From: Gammaproteobacteria bacterium
GTDB taxonomy: Bacteria; Pseudomonadota; Gammaproteobacteria; Steroidobacterales; Steroidobacteraceae
DNA: 64,000 bases
NCBI GenBank assembly: GCA_025355645.1
Contig: JANXZG010000014.1
Coordinates: 1-64,000, forward strand
Reading direction: 5' to 3'
Shown: piece by piece, positions 38,558 through 49,146 of the stretch
How positions within the stretch are numbered: position 1 is the stretch's first letter
Layout: each line of letters starts with the position of its first letter
Notes under the pieces: model-generated
Databases searched by the model: none
What the model was told of the DNA's origin: nothing
The model's input: only the letters and a program-made list of their open reading frames with translations
Translations under genes and position numbers: made by a program

Positions 38558-39480
38558 CCCGCGCGGTGGTCTTTGCGTACAGCGAAGTGGGCCTTCGCTG
38601 TCTGCGGGTTTTGCTTGCGCAGGGAGTCAAGATCCCGTTGCTATTCACGCAGGCGGACGACCCGAAAGAGGTGCAATGGTTCGGCAGCGTCAAGGCCCTC
38701 GCACTCAAAGCGGGCCTCAGTGTCGAGACTCCGGAGGATCCGAATACGCCGGAATGGATCGCGGCCGGCGGCGCGACGGACCCGGACTTCATTTTCTCCT
38801 TTTACTATCGGCACATGCTCAAGTCCGGCTGGCTCGGCATTGCGCGACGTGGCGCGCTGAACATGCATGGCTCCTTGTTGCCGGCCTATCGCGGCCGCGC
38901 GCCGGTGCACTGGGCGATTCTCAAGGGCGAGAAAGTGACCGGCGCAAGCCTGCACTACATGGTCGAGAAGCCCGACGCGGGAGCGCTTATCGATCAGCAG
39001 GCAGTATCGATACTCGAGAATGACAATGCGCTTGAAGTCTCGTGCAAGGTGGCGGGCGCGGCCGAAGCTGTAATGGCGCGTTCGCTGCCTGGGCTGATCG
39101 ATGGCTCGATCGTCGCGAAGCCGCTCGATATCAGCCAGGGCTCCTATTTTGGCCGGCGCACACCCGAGGATGGCCGCATTGACTGGCGCCAGCAGGCGCG
39201 CGAAATACATGACCTTGTGCGCGCGGTCGCACCGCCGTTCCCGGGTGCCTTCACCGACGTGAACGGGTGTAGGCTTGCACTATGGGAGACGCGGGTGGAT
39301 GGGTCCCCGGCAGCCCACATGGCAAACGTGCCGTGCCTGTACGTATCGGGCGGCCACTGGTACGTCGATTGCCAGGATGGACGGCGCCTCAGGGTGTTGC
39401 AACTGGCTGCGGATGGGCGCCTGATCACGCCTGAAGCCGCGCCGCTGGCCTTGGCCAAACTGCCGTTACATTTGTCCTAA
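38554..39480 (+). CDS. arnA: UDP-L-Ara4N formyltransferase (ArnA N-terminal domain equivalent, stand-alone)
   Basis: 'RRGALNMHGSLLPAYRGRAPVHWAILKGEKVTGASLHYMVEKPDAGALIDQQAV' (formyltransferase HxSLLPxxxG and D). Confidence 0.88.
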   Translation: MTRAVVFAYSEVGLRCLRVLLAQGVKIPLLFTQADDPKEVQWFGSVKALALKAGLSVETPEDPNTPEWIAAGGATDPDFIFSFYYRHMLKSGWLGIARRGALNMHGSLLPAYRGRAPVHWAILKGEKVTGASLHYMVEKPDAGALIDQQAVSILENDNALEVSCKVAGAAEAVMARSLPGLIDGSIVAKPLDISQGSYFGRRTPEDGRIDWRQQAREIHDLVRAVAPPFPGAFTDVNGCRLALWETRVDGSPAAHMANVPCLYVSGGHWYVDCQDGRRLRVLQLAADGRLITPEAAPLALAKLPLHLS

Positions 39481-39488
39481 AGTTTAAG

Positions 39489-40556
39489 GTGTCGGGGGAA
39501 TTAATCTTGAAAAACGTGCTTATCCTTGGGGTTAACGGCTTCATCGGCCACCACCTGAGCAAATACATCCTTGCGCACACCGACTGGCATATCTACGGGA
39601 TGGATCTGCAGTCCGAGCGGGTTGCGACCATGCTCGATAATCCGCGCTTTCATTTTGTCGAGGGCGACATCACGATCAACCTCGAGTGGGTCGAGTACCA
39701 CGTGCGCAAGTGCGACGTGATCCTGCCGCTAGTCGCGATTGCCACCCCCGCGACCTACGTACGCGCGCCGCTGAAGGTCTTCGAGCTCGATTTCGAGGCG
39801 AACCTGCCGATCATCCGCCACTGCGTCAAGTACAAAAAGCGTGTGGTATTCCCGTCCACTTCCGAGGTCTACGGCGCCTGCCGCGACAAGGAATTCGATC
39901 CGTCGACCTCGAATCTCGTGCTCGGCCCCATTCATGAGCAGCGCTGGATTTATTCCTGCGTCAAGCAGCTGTTGGATCGGATCATCTGGGGCTATGGTGA
40001 GCAGGGACTGCAATTCACGCTTTTCCGGCCGTTCAACTGGATCGGCTCGGGACTCGATAGCATGGACGATCCGAAGGAGGGTAGCTCGCGCGTGCTGACG
40101 CAATTCCTCGGTCACATCGTCCGCGGTGAGCCCATCAAGCTGGTCGACGGCGGCAGCCAGACCCGTGCGTTCACCTATATCGACGATGCGGTCGAGTGCC
40201 TGACGAAGATCATCGACAATCCCGGCGGCATTGCCGACGGCAAGATCTATAACATCGGCAACCCGACGAATCTGTACTCGATTCGCGAGCTGGCGAACAT
40301 GATGATACAGATTGCGCTGTCCCGCGTGGAATACGCGCCGACTGCACGCAACACCAGGCTGATCGAGGTGACCGCGATGGACTACTACGGCAAAGGCTAT
40401 GCCGACATTCCGGCGCGGGTTCCCTCGATCGTCAATACCACTGCCGATTTTGGCTGGCGGCCGAAAACCGACATGCGCGCCGCGCTGTCGGCGATCTTCG
40501 ACTCCTACGCGCATAGCCTGCCGAGCGCCTCAGCGCTGCTATCCCGCGATCCTTGA
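39489..40556 (+). CDS. UDP-glucuronate oxidative decarboxylase (ArnA C-terminal domain equivalent, stand-alone SDR)
   Basis: 'KNVLILGVNGFIGHHLSKYILAHTDWHIYGMDL', 'VFPSTSEVYGACRDKEFDPSTSNLVLGPIHEQRWIYSCVKQLLDRIIWGYGEQGLQFTLFRPFNWIG'. Confidence 0.9.
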   Translation: MSGELILKNVLILGVNGFIGHHLSKYILAHTDWHIYGMDLQSERVATMLDNPRFHFVEGDITINLEWVEYHVRKCDVILPLVAIATPATYVRAPLKVFELDFEANLPIIRHCVKYKKRVVFPSTSEVYGACRDKEFDPSTSNLVLGPIHEQRWIYSCVKQLLDRIIWGYGEQGLQFTLFRPFNWIGSGLDSMDDPKEGSSRVLTQFLGHIVRGEPIKLVDGGSQTRAFTYIDDAVECLTKIIDNPGGIADGKIYNIGNPTNLYSIRELANMMIQIALSRVEYAPTARNTRLIEVTAMDYYGKGYADIPARVPSIVNTTADFGWRPKTDMRAALSAIFDSYAHSLPSASALLSRDP

Positions 40557-41506
40557 GCGCGGGCCGCATGCTGGAGGGCGTCACGATTGGCCTGAAGGTC
40601 GACGTCGACACCCTGCGTGGGACCCGCGAGGGGGTGCCGGCGCTGGTCGCGCTGTTCAAGCGCCTCGGAGTCGACGCGACCTTTTATTTTTCCGTGGGGC
40701 CCGATCATACCGGTCGCGCAATGCGCCGCGTTTTCCGCCCCGGGTTCGCCCAGAAGGTGGCGCGAACCTCGGTACTAAAGCATTACGGGCTCAAAACGCT
40801 GCTGTATGGTGTACTGCTGCCGGGGCCTGATATCGGGCGCGATGGCGGCGCTGAGATGCGCGGGGCACATAGTGCCGGGTTCGAAGTCGGGCTGCACAGC
40901 TACGATCACGTGCGCTGGCAGGACTTCGTCGCGGACGCAAGCCCAGAATGGACGCGACGCGAGTTCGAGCGTGGGCTCGCGGCGTTCGAGAACGTATTCG
41001 GATTTGCGCCCCAGTCCCATGCCGCTGCGGGCTGGCAGATCAACGCCGCCGGCCTTGAACTAGAGTGCGAGCATGGGCTGCTTTACGCCAGCGACACGCG
41101 CGGTACGTCGCCATTCCTGCCGCAGCTGCCGCCGGGCGCAGGATTCGCGGCGCTCTGTCCACAGTTACCGACGACTCTGCCGACGTTCGATGAAGTCCTC
41201 GGTGTCGACGGGATGGATGAGCATCGCGTCGCAGGCGAGATCTTTGCGCGCTCCGCAGCGACCGCGCGACCGCCGCTGCAGGTGTTCACCTTGCACGCAG
41301 AGCTCGAGGGCATGCTGTTGCGCGGGGCTTTTGAGGAATTGCTGGTGCGCTGGCGCGATGCCGGCGCGCAGATTACCCGCATGGCCGCCGTTCATGCGCT
41401 GGCGATGCACGGGCCCCTGCCGGTGCAACGCGTCGACCTGGCGCAGATTCCCGGGCGCTCAGGGCGCCTTGCGGTCCAAGGCGCCCGCGTAGCGGCGCCG
41501 GCGTGA
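40553..41506 (+). CDS. arnD: 4-deoxy-4-formamido-L-arabinose-phosphoundecaprenol deformylase (polysaccharide deacetylase family)
   Basis: 'TIGLKVDVDTLRGTREGVPALVALFKRLGVDATFYFSVGPDHTGRAMRRV', 'VGLHSYDHVRWQDF', 'SHAAAGWQIN'. True start may be Met at 40568. Confidence 0.9.
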   Translation: MSAGRMLEGVTIGLKVDVDTLRGTREGVPALVALFKRLGVDATFYFSVGPDHTGRAMRRVFRPGFAQKVARTSVLKHYGLKTLLYGVLLPGPDIGRDGGAEMRGAHSAGFEVGLHSYDHVRWQDFVADASPEWTRREFERGLAAFENVFGFAPQSHAAAGWQINAAGLELECEHGLLYASDTRGTSPFLPQLPPGAGFAALCPQLPTTLPTFDEVLGVDGMDEHRVAGEIFARSAATARPPLQVFTLHAELEGMLLRGAFEELLVRWRDAGAQITRMAAVHALAMHGPLPVQRVDLAQIPGRSGRLAVQGARVAAPA

Positions 41507-43152
41507 GTGCCGCCGCTGTAACCGGGCCGCGCGAGCGACGGCTTTATCTTGCACTGGCGGGACTCGTCATCGTGGTCTGGCTCGGCACCTTGAACTCCCG
41601 GCCATTGTTCAATCCCGATGAAGGGCGCTATGCCGAAATCCCGCGGGAGATGCTGAGTACGGGCGACTGGATCATTCCGCACCTGGACGGGCTGGCCTAC
41701 ATCGAAAAACCACCGCTGCAGTACTGGGCGACTGCGGCGTCCTATTGGCTGCTCGGCCAGAACGTCATGTCGGCACGGCTCTATACGGCGCTCTGCGCGC
41801 TGGGCGTCATTGCCGTGGTGTGGCTGCTTGCGCGACGGCTATGGGACGAGGCGGCGGCGTGGCGATCCGCCGCCGTGCTGTCGAGCCTGTCACTGTTTGT
41901 GATCATGGGCCAGCTGTTGACCCTCGACATGAGCCTGACTTTCTACATGACCCTGAGCCTTGCGGGTTTCCTGCTTGCGCAACGTGGCCGCGGGCGCGAA
42001 CGCAGATGGATGCTGCTGGCATGGCTCGCCGCGGCTTGCGGCGTGCTGACCAAGGGACTTGTGGCCGTGGCAATTCCAGTTGCGGTGCTGATTCTCTATA
42101 CGCTGATCACGCGCGAGACGGGAGCCTGGCGGCGGCTCGAATGGAAGGGCGGTGTACCGCTGTTCCTTGTCGTCACGGTACCCTGGCACTGGCTCGCGGC
42201 AGGGCGCCTGCCGGACTTCCTGCAGTTCTTTTTCGTCCATGAACACTTCGCGCGATACTTGACGCCGAGTGCTGGCCGCGAAGAGCCGCTCTGGTTCTTC
42301 GGCGCGGTCTTCATTGGCGGCAGCCTGCCGTGGACGGTACCGGCGTTGCGGGTGCTCGGCAGCGGCTGGCGCGCGCGCGCAGTGCCCGGTGAATTCAATC
42401 AGGCACTGTTCCTGTGGTTGTGGGTCGTGTTTGTGCTCGGATTCTTCACGCTGTCCGATTCCAAGCTGATTCCCTACGTCCTTCCGGCGATGCCGGCGGT
42501 CGCATTGCTGATCGGAGCATCGCCCGCTGAGACCTTGCGACGCGATCTGGTGGCGACCGCCATCGTGATGACCCTGACGGCAATGCTGTTCCTGGTGGCG
42601 GGTGTCGCGTTGCCACATTGGCTTGCTGCATCGCCCCGCAGTCCCTACTTACTGCAAATGTCCCGGCCACTGCTGCCCATTGCAGCGGTGCTGGCCATCT
42701 CGCTTGCTTATGCGATGTTGCGCCGCGTGGGCGGGCCGACCGGCAGAGTCGCTTTTATGGGTGTGGGCGGGTGCCTTGGCGTGCTGATGCTGATGCGCGC
42801 AGCGTCCGCGGTTGGACCGATTTACTCCGGATACAGCCTGGCCGCGGCGCTTCCCGCTGACCTATCAGGCGATGTGCCGATCTACAGCGTGGCGACCTAC
42901 GACCAGAGCCTGCCGTTTTATCTGTCGCGCACGGTGCGGCTCGTGGCAGTGCGCGGTGAGCTTGATTATGGGCTGCGCCATGCGCCGGCCGGTACGGAAC
43001 TTGGCCTGACTCAGTTTATTCACGACTGGTCGGCGACGGACCGTGCGTTCGCGATCATGGAACCCGACATGTTCGATGAGTTAAAGTCCACAGGGGTGCC
43101 CATGCGCGAGACGCACCGAGATTTGCAGCGCGTTCTGGTGTCACGCCAATGA
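41503..43152 (+). CDS. arnT: ArnT-like glycosyltransferase (lipid A Ara4N transferase, PMT family)
   Basis: 'LNSRPLFNPDEGRYAEIPREMLSTGDWIIPHLDGLAYIEKPPLQYWATAASYWLLGQNVMSARL'; many TM segments. Confidence 0.9.
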   Translation: MSAAAVTGPRERRLYLALAGLVIVVWLGTLNSRPLFNPDEGRYAEIPREMLSTGDWIIPHLDGLAYIEKPPLQYWATAASYWLLGQNVMSARLYTALCALGVIAVVWLLARRLWDEAAAWRSAAVLSSLSLFVIMGQLLTLDMSLTFYMTLSLAGFLLAQRGRGRERRWMLLAWLAAACGVLTKGLVAVAIPVAVLILYTLITRETGAWRRLEWKGGVPLFLVVTVPWHWLAAGRLPDFLQFFFVHEHFARYLTPSAGREEPLWFFGAVFIGGSLPWTVPALRVLGSGWRARAVPGEFNQALFLWLWVVFVLGFFTLSDSKLIPYVLPAMPAVALLIGASPAETLRRDLVATAIVMTLTAMLFLVAGVALPHWLAASPRSPYLLQMSRPLLPIAAVLAISLAYAMLRRVGGPTGRVAFMGVGGCLGVLMLMRAASAVGPIYSGYSLAAALPADLSGDVPIYSVATYDQSLPFYLSRTVRLVAVRGELDYGLRHAPAGTELGLTQFIHDWSATDRAFAIMEPDMFDELKSTGVPMRETHRDLQRVLVSRQ

Positions 43153-43529
43153 ACTGGATTACCTGGACATTGATTTTTACGGGTGTCGGGCTGAACGCCG
43201 CGGCCCAGTTGTTATTGAAAGTTGCGACACGCCCGCTCGCGGCCTTCTCGCATTTCGATTTTGCAACACTGATGGCCAGTATTTTGGTGCTCGCCGGGAG
43301 CATGCCGTTCTGGGTCGGCATGTTCTGTTATGGCGCGAGCCTCTGCGTATGGCTCGCGGCCCTCGCACGTGCTCCAGTGAGCATCGCTTACCCGATGCTC
43401 TCGATCGGCTATGTGATCGTGGCGTTCGCCTCGACCATGTGGCTGGGCGAGACGCTGTCGCCGGCGAAAATACTGGGTATCGCGCTGATCTGCGCCGGCG
43501 TCGCGCTCGTCTCGAGGAGCGCCGCGTGA
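43149..43529 (+). CDS. arnE: Small EamA/SMR-like flippase subunit (ArnE/ArnF-like)
   Basis: 126 aa, four hydrophobic segments, 'AAQLLLKVATRPLA', 'APVSIAYPMLSIGYVIVAFASTMWLGETLSPAKILGIALICAGVALVSRS'. Confidence 0.8.
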   Translation: MNWITWTLIFTGVGLNAAAQLLLKVATRPLAAFSHFDFATLMASILVLAGSMPFWVGMFCYGASLCVWLAALARAPVSIAYPMLSIGYVIVAFASTMWLGETLSPAKILGIALICAGVALVSRSAA

Positions 43530-43639
43530 AGCCCTTGCGCATGGCTGCGCGCGCCAAAACTGCTTTGCGCAACGATGCAAATGCTGCCAAGATCCGCGCG
43601 GCCCTTCGCGCACAGCTTAAATTGACCTTAGGAGTCCCT

Positions 43640-44179
43640 ATGAAGCGTTTGTTCTTCGTCGCCGCACTGGTCGGCGGATTTGCGGTGCCGCTGCATGCCG
43701 CGCTCAAGTCGGGCGATATCGCGCCGCTATTTACGACCCAGGCAACACTTGCCGGCAAACCGTTCGAGTTCTCGCTGGCCGATGCGCTGAAGCGCGGCCC
43801 GGTCGTGCTTTATTTCTATCCGGCCGCCTTCACGCCGGGCTGCACCGTGGAAGCGCATGAATTTGCGGAGGCCACAGACAAATTCAAGGCGCTCGGGGCC
43901 ACGGTGATCGGGGTATCGCACGATGGCATAGACAAGTTGAATAAATTCTCGGTGGCCGAATGCCGCAACAAGTTCGCGGTCGCGTCTGATGCCGACGGGA
44001 AAATTATGAAATCCTACGATGCCGTGCTGAGCCCGCATCCGGCCTATGCCAACCGCACCTCTTACGTCATCGCGCCGACCGGCAAGATCATCTACGAATT
44101 CACCGATCTGAGTCCGGAACAGCACGTGGCCAACACGATGGCGGCCGTGCAGCAGTGGGACCTGCAGCAGAAGCACTGA
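43640..44179 (+). CDS. Exported peroxiredoxin (AhpC/TSA-type)
   Basis: Signal peptide 'MKRLFFVAALVGGFAVPLHA'; 'VLYFYPAAFTPGCTVEAHEFAEATDKFKALGATVIGVSHD'. Confidence 0.88.
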   Translation: MKRLFFVAALVGGFAVPLHAALKSGDIAPLFTTQATLAGKPFEFSLADALKRGPVVLYFYPAAFTPGCTVEAHEFAEATDKFKALGATVIGVSHDGIDKLNKFSVAECRNKFAVASDADGKIMKSYDAVLSPHPAYANRTSYVIAPTGKIIYEFTDLSPEQHVANTMAAVQQWDLQQKH

Positions 44180-44185
44180 GGGCGG

Positions 44186-44605
44186 TTATTTCGGCTCGAA
44201 CTTGAGCGCGACACCATTCATGCAATAGCGCTCGCCGGTCGGCCTGGGACCATCGGGAAATACGTGCCCGAGATGCCCACCGCAGCGCGCGCAATGCACC
44301 TCCGTTCGCGCCATGCCGAGCTTGTGGTCAGTAGAGGTGGCGACCGCCTTGGCCAGGGGCGCGAAAAAACTCGGCCAGCCCGAACCGCTGTCGAACTTGG
44401 TGTTCGATTCAAATAGCGCAAGTCCGCAGGCGGCGCAGGCGTACAGACCCGGACGGTGCTCATTGTTCAGCGGGCTCGTGCCGGCGCGCTCCGTGCCGTG
44501 CTTGCGCATGACCGAATAAGTGTCTGGAGCAAGTGTTGCCTGCCATTCGGCGTCGGTACGAACTTCGGCGGGATCTTTGGGGTTGTTCATGCTGGGTTTG
44601 ACCAT
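44186..44605 (-). CDS. msrB: Peptide-methionine (R)-S-oxide reductase
   Basis: 'HGTERAGTSPLNNEHRPGLYACAACGLALFESNTKFDSGSGWPSFFAPL', 'EVHCARCGGHLGHVFPDGPRPTGERYCMNGVALKF'. Confidence 0.95.
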   Translation of the reverse strand: MVKPSMNNPKDPAEVRTDAEWQATLAPDTYSVMRKHGTERAGTSPLNNEHRPGLYACAACGLALFESNTKFDSGSGWPSFFAPLAKAVATSTDHKLGMARTEVHCARCGGHLGHVFPDGPRPTGERYCMNGVALKFEPK

Positions 44606-44631
44606 ATTCCTCTTTGCGGTCGAAAATCAAC

Positions 44632-44698
44632 CCCGCAACGGCTGGCGGGCCATTTTGTCGCTACAATAGGCGTTTATTATTGACAGGATGTAGCGATG
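44632..44698 (+). promoter_or_regulatory. Candidate 5'-leader structure over the start codon of the adenosine kinase-like/metK/ahcY/folD operon
   Basis: Perfect 8-nt inverted repeat TCGCTACA (44658-44665) / TGTAGCGA (44689-44696). The right arm ends on the A of the ATG at 44696. A second small hairpin CCCGC (44632-44636) / GCGGG (44645-44649) lies upstream. Confidence 0.4.
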
Positions 44699-45664
44699 GC
44701 GCGCGAGGTACGCGGCGGGGGAGCAGCATTGATCTGCGGGTCGGTTGCGTATGACACCATCCTACTGTTTCAGGATCGTTTCAAGTCGCACATCCTGCCC
44801 GACCAGATTCACATCCTGAACGTCTCCTTTCTCGTCCCGCAGATGCGCCGCGAATTCGGTGGCTGTGCCGCAAACATCGCCTATGGTCTGAAGCTACTGG
44901 GCGATCAGGGGATTCCGATGGCCACGGTGGGGCACGATTTCGCGCCGTACCGCGCGCGCCTTGAGGCGCTTGGCGTCGCGCTCGAGCATATCACCGTGAT
45001 ACCGGATCAGTTCACCGCGCAGGCCTACATCACGACCGACCTGGACGATAACCAGATTACCGCGTTTCACCCTGGCGCGATGCAGGAGTCACACCGCAAT
45101 CGGATTGCCGACGTATCCGGCCCTGTTGCCCTTGGGATCGTCGCGCCCGACGGGCGCCAGGCCATGATCGAGCATGCGGCGCAATTTTCTGAGGCCGGCA
45201 TCCCTTTCATATTCGATCCGGGCCAGGGACTACCCATGTTCGCAGCGGATGAGCTGAAGACATTCATCGCGCAGGCGAGCTGGGTTGCGGTCAATGACTA
45301 CGAATGGGGCATGCTGCGTCAGAAAACCGGTCTGACCGAAGCGGATGTCATGGATCAGGTCGATGCGCTGATCGTGACCCGCGCCGCCGCGGGCTCGGTG
45401 ATTCACGCGGGCGGACGCCGCATCGAAGTACCCTGCGTGAAGCCTCGCGCCGTGGTCGATCCGACAGGTTGCGGAGATGCCTATCGCGCTGGTCTAATTC
45501 ACGGGCTGCTGAAAGGCCTCGATTGGGCGATAACCGGCCGGGTGGCCTCGCTGATGGGCGCGATCAAGATCGAGTCGCGCGGGCCGCAGAATCACCAGTT
45601 TGGGCCGGCCGAATTCCGGCAACGGTTTCACGACAATTTTGGCGACATGCAACCAGGACTTTAA
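44696..45664 (+). CDS. PfkB-family carbohydrate kinase (adenosine kinase-like)
   Basis: '[29 protein letters not shown]', '[21 protein letters not shown]'; immediately upstream of metK-ahcY. Confidence 0.88.
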   Translation: MAREVRGGGAALICGSVAYDTILLFQDRFKSHILPDQIHILNVSFLVPQMRREFGGCAANIAYGLKLLGDQGIPMATVGHDFAPYRARLEALGVALEHITVIPDQFTAQAYITTDLDDNQITAFHPGAMQESHRNRIADVSGPVALGIVAPDGRQAMIEHAAQFSEAGIPFIFDPGQGLPMFAADELKTFIAQASWVAVNDYEWGMLRQKTGLTEADVMDQVDALIVTRAAAGSVIHAGGRRIEVPCVKPRAVVDPTGCGDAYRAGLIHGLLKGLDWAITGRVASLMGAIKIESRGPQNHQFGPAEFRQRFHDNFGDMQPGL

Positions 45665-45669
45665 AGACT

Positions 45670-46842
45670 ATGAGCAGTAATTTCTCCTTCACCTCGGAAT
45701 CGGTTTCCGAGGGGCATCCGGATAAGATCGCCGACCAAATCTCGGATGCCATCCTTGATGCGATCCTGAAGGCGGACCCGCGCGGCCGGGTCGCCTGCGA
45801 GACGCTCGTCAAGACCGGCGTCGTGATCGTCGCGGGCGAGATTACGACCAGCGCGTGGGTCGATGTCGAGGCCATCGTGCGCAAGACGGTACTCGACATT
45901 GGCTACAACTCCTCTGACATGGGGTTTGATGGAGAAAGCTGCGGCGTGCTCAATATCATCGGCAAGCAGTCGCCCGATATTGCACAGGGCGTGGATCGCA
46001 AGGATCCCCGCAAGCAAGGAGCCGGCGACCAGGGCCTGATGTTCGGGTATGCGACGAATGAAACCGATGTGCTGATGCCTGCTCCGATCACGCTGGCCCA
46101 TCGCCTGGTCAAGAGGCAGGCGCAGGTGCGCAAGAGCGGGACTCTGCCGTGGCTGCGTCCGGACGCCAAGAGCCAGGTAACGCTGCGTTATGAGAACGAT
46201 GTACCGGTCGGCCTCGAGGCCGTCGTGCTGTCGACTCAGCATCATGATGACGTCAAGACTCGGCACCTGCGCGAAGCGGTCATGGAGGAGATCTTGAAGC
46301 CGGTCCTGCCTAAGAGATGGATTAACAAGCGCACGAAGTTTCATATCAACCCGACGGGGCGCTTCGTGATTGGCGGACCGGTCGGCGATTGCGGGCTCAC
46401 GGGACGAAAGATCATCGTCGATACTTACGGCGGCTTTGCGCGCCATGGCGGCGGAGCATTCTCAGGCAAGGATCCTTCCAAGGTAGATCGCTCGGCGGCC
46501 TACGCCGCGCGATATGTCGCAAAGAATATCGTCGCGGCGGGTCTAGCCGCGCGCTGCGAGGTGCAGATCTCCTATGCCATCGGCGTGGCGGAACCCACGT
46601 CGATCATGGTACAGACGTTCGGGACTGGCAAGATAACCGACAAGCGCCTGACGCAGCTCGTGCGCGCTCATTTTGACCTGACGCCTTATGGTCTGCGCAA
46701 AATGCTCGACCTGTCACGGCCGATTTATCAAAAGACCGCATCCTACGGCCATTTCGGTCGCAAGGAGGCGGAGTTTACCTGGGAGCGCACGGACAAGGCG
46801 CCGGCACTCGCGGCTGAATTAAAATCCAGGCGCGCATTCTAA
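45670..46842 (+). CDS. metK: S-adenosylmethionine synthetase
   Basis: '[27 protein letters not shown]', '[15 protein letters not shown]', '[27 protein letters not shown]'. ATG at 45670, not the ORF-track start. Confidence 0.96.
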   Translation: MSSNFSFTSESVSEGHPDKIADQISDAILDAILKADPRGRVACETLVKTGVVIVAGEITTSAWVDVEAIVRKTVLDIGYNSSDMGFDGESCGVLNIIGKQSPDIAQGVDRKDPRKQGAGDQGLMFGYATNETDVLMPAPITLAHRLVKRQAQVRKSGTLPWLRPDAKSQVTLRYENDVPVGLEAVVLSTQHHDDVKTRHLREAVMEEILKPVLPKRWINKRTKFHINPTGRFVIGGPVGDCGLTGRKIIVDTYGGFARHGGGAFSGKDPSKVDRSAAYAARYVAKNIVAAGLAARCEVQISYAIGVAEPTSIMVQTFGTGKITDKRLTQLVRAHFDLTPYGLRKMLDLSRPIYQKTASYGHFGRKEAEFTWERTDKAPALAAELKSRRAF

Positions 46843-46866
46843 GCACCAATATCGGAGAGTCATCGT

Positions 46867-48279
46867 ATGAACGCAGCAATCAAGCCGAACCCCGACTACC
46901 TGGTCAAGGACCTGTCCCTGGCGGAGTGGGGTCGCAAGGAAATCAGGATCGCCGAGACCGAGATGCCGGGTCTAATGGCTATCCGTCAGGAGTTCGCCGC
47001 GCGCCAGCCTCTGCGCGGCGCACGCATCACGGGATCATTGCACATGACGATCCAGACAGCCGTGCTGATCGAGACCCTGAATGCGCTCGGCGCAGAAGTT
47101 CGCTGGGCGTCCTGCAACATCTACTCGACGCAGGACCACGCCGCGGCGGCGATTGCCAAGTGCGGCACGGCAGTGTTCGCGGTCAAGGGCGAGAGCCTGA
47201 CTGAATACTGGGACTACACGCACCGGATCTTTCAATGGCCGGACGGCGGGCACACGAACATGATCCTCGATGATGGTGGCGATGCGACACTGCTGCTGCA
47301 TCTCGGCGCTCGCGCAGAAAAAGACCTCGCGCTGGTCGCCAAGCCGACCAGCGAAGAAGAGGAATGCCTGTTTGCGGCCATCAAGGCCAAGCTTAAGACA
47401 GATCCTACCTGGTATTCGACGCGTCTCGCAAAAATACGCGGCGTCACGGAGGAGACGACCACGGGTGTCAAGCGCCTTTATCAGATGGCCAAGGATGGCG
47501 CACTGGCGTTTCCGGCCATCAACGTCAATGATTCGGTCACGAAGAGCAAATTCGACAATCTATATGGCTGCCGCGAATCGCTCGTCGATGCGATCAAGCG
47601 CGCAACTGATGTGATGATCGCGGGCAAGGTCGCCTTGGTGGCAGGGTATGGCGACGTTGGCAAGGGCTCGGCGCAGGCATTGCGGGCGCTCTCGGCGCAG
47701 GTTTGGGTGACTGAGATCGATCCGATCTGCGCGCTGCAGGCCTCGATGGAAGGCTATCGGGTAGTGACGATGGACTATGCGGCTGACAAGGCCGACATAT
47801 TTGTGTCGGCGACCGGCAATCTGCATGTCATCACACACGATCACATGAAGCGCATGAAGGACCAGGCTATCGTGTGCAACATCGGGCACTTCGACAACGA
47901 GATCGAGGTCGCCGCGCTGAAGCGCTATACCTGGGACAACATCAAGCCGCAGGTGGACCATGTAATCTTCCCCGATGGGAAGCGGATCATCCTGTTGGCC
48001 GAAGGGCGGCTCGTTAACCTAGGCTGCGGCACCGGACATCCGTCCTACGTCATGAGCTCCTCATTCGCGAACCAGGTCCTCGCGCAAATAGAGCTATTTG
48101 GCAATCCCAAGCAATATCCCGTTGGCGTCTATGTGCTGCCGAAGCATCTGGACGAGAAGGTTGCACGGCTGCAGCTCTCCAAGTTGGGCGCGCAGCTGAC
48201 CGAACTTACCGATGCGCAGGCGCGCTACATTGGCGTGACGCGCCAGGGCCCCTACAAGACCGATTCATACCGGTACTGA
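46867..48279 (+). CDS. ahcY: Adenosylhomocysteinase
   Basis: '[20 protein letters not shown]', '[43 protein letters not shown]', '[11 protein letters not shown]' C-terminus. Confidence 0.97.
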   Translation: MNAAIKPNPDYLVKDLSLAEWGRKEIRIAETEMPGLMAIRQEFAARQPLRGARITGSLHMTIQTAVLIETLNALGAEVRWASCNIYSTQDHAAAAIAKCGTAVFAVKGESLTEYWDYTHRIFQWPDGGHTNMILDDGGDATLLLHLGARAEKDLALVAKPTSEEEECLFAAIKAKLKTDPTWYSTRLAKIRGVTEETTTGVKRLYQMAKDGALAFPAINVNDSVTKSKFDNLYGCRESLVDAIKRATDVMIAGKVALVAGYGDVGKGSAQALRALSAQVWVTEIDPICALQASMEGYRVVTMDYAADKADIFVSATGNLHVITHDHMKRMKDQAIVCNIGHFDNEIEVAALKRYTWDNIKPQVDHVIFPDGKRIILLAEGRLVNLGCGTGHPSYVMSSSFANQVLAQIELFGNPKQYPVGVYVLPKHLDEKVARLQLSKLGAQLTELTDAQARYIGVTRQGPYKTDSYRY

Positions 48280-48281
48280 GC

Positions 48282-49139
48282 ATGGCGACCGCGGCAATCA
48301 TCATGGACGGCAAGGCCGTCGGCGCCAAAGTGCGCGCCGAGGTCAAGCGGCGTGCTGCGGCGTTCATGGCGGCGCATGGGCGTGCACCCGGGCTTGCAGT
48401 CGTGCAGGTCGGAGAAGACCCGTCCTCCTCGGGGTACGTGCTCAGCAAGCGCAAGGGCTGCGAGGAAGCAGGCATTGCCTCCTTTGCGAATGACATACCC
48501 GCTTCGGTCACTCGCGCCGAGCTGCTCGCGCTCGTGCATCAGCTGAACGACAATCCCCTGGTCGATGGCATCCTGATGCAATTGCCGCTGCCCGCAGGGC
48601 TGGATGCGAACGAGATCACGGATGCGATTGACCCGAAGAAGGATGTCGACGGGTTCCATCCGCACAACACGGGGCTACTCGCACAGAAGCGCCCGGGCCT
48701 TCGGCCCTGCACCCCGTACGGCGTAATACGCCTGGCGCAGGAATACGGAATCAAGCTTAAGGGACTTCGCGCAACCGTCGTGGGCGCCTCCAATATCGTG
48801 GGTCGCCCTATGGCGCTTGAGTTGCTGCTGGCGGGAGCGACGGTCACTATTTGCCATACTGGCACGCGCGACCTGCGCAGCGAAGTCGAGCGGGCGGACC
48901 TCGTTGTGGCCGCGGCCGGCAGGGCCGGCCTCGTGCGTGGCGAATGGATACGCGAGGGCGCAGCGGTGTTCGATGTGGGCATCAACCGCAACGCCGAGGG
49001 TCGCCTGGTGGGGGATGTCGATTACGACGTGGCAATCAGGCGCGCGGGCTGGATCACGCCGGTGCCCGGCGGCATTGGCCCGATGACGATTGCCATGTTG
49101 CTGTCCAATACGCTGGATGCGGCGACGGCTGCGAAGTGA
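48282..49139 (+). CDS. folD: Methylenetetrahydrofolate dehydrogenase/cyclohydrolase
   Basis: '[37 protein letters not shown]', '[33 protein letters not shown]', '[19 protein letters not shown]'. Confidence 0.96.
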   Translation: MATAAIIMDGKAVGAKVRAEVKRRAAAFMAAHGRAPGLAVVQVGEDPSSSGYVLSKRKGCEEAGIASFANDIPASVTRAELLALVHQLNDNPLVDGILMQLPLPAGLDANEITDAIDPKKDVDGFHPHNTGLLAQKRPGLRPCTPYGVIRLAQEYGIKLKGLRATVVGASNIVGRPMALELLLAGATVTICHTGTRDLRSEVERADLVVAAAGRAGLVRGEWIREGAAVFDVGINRNAEGRLVGDVDYDVAIRRAGWITPVPGGIGPMTIAMLLSNTLDAATAAK

Positions 49140-49146
49140 GGCATCG

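Noticed and set aside
39729-40514. 261-aa minus-strand ORF (also 45661-46446 and 41890-42618)
   Set aside because: Antisense to the arn decarboxylase, metK and arnT genes respectively; no family features.
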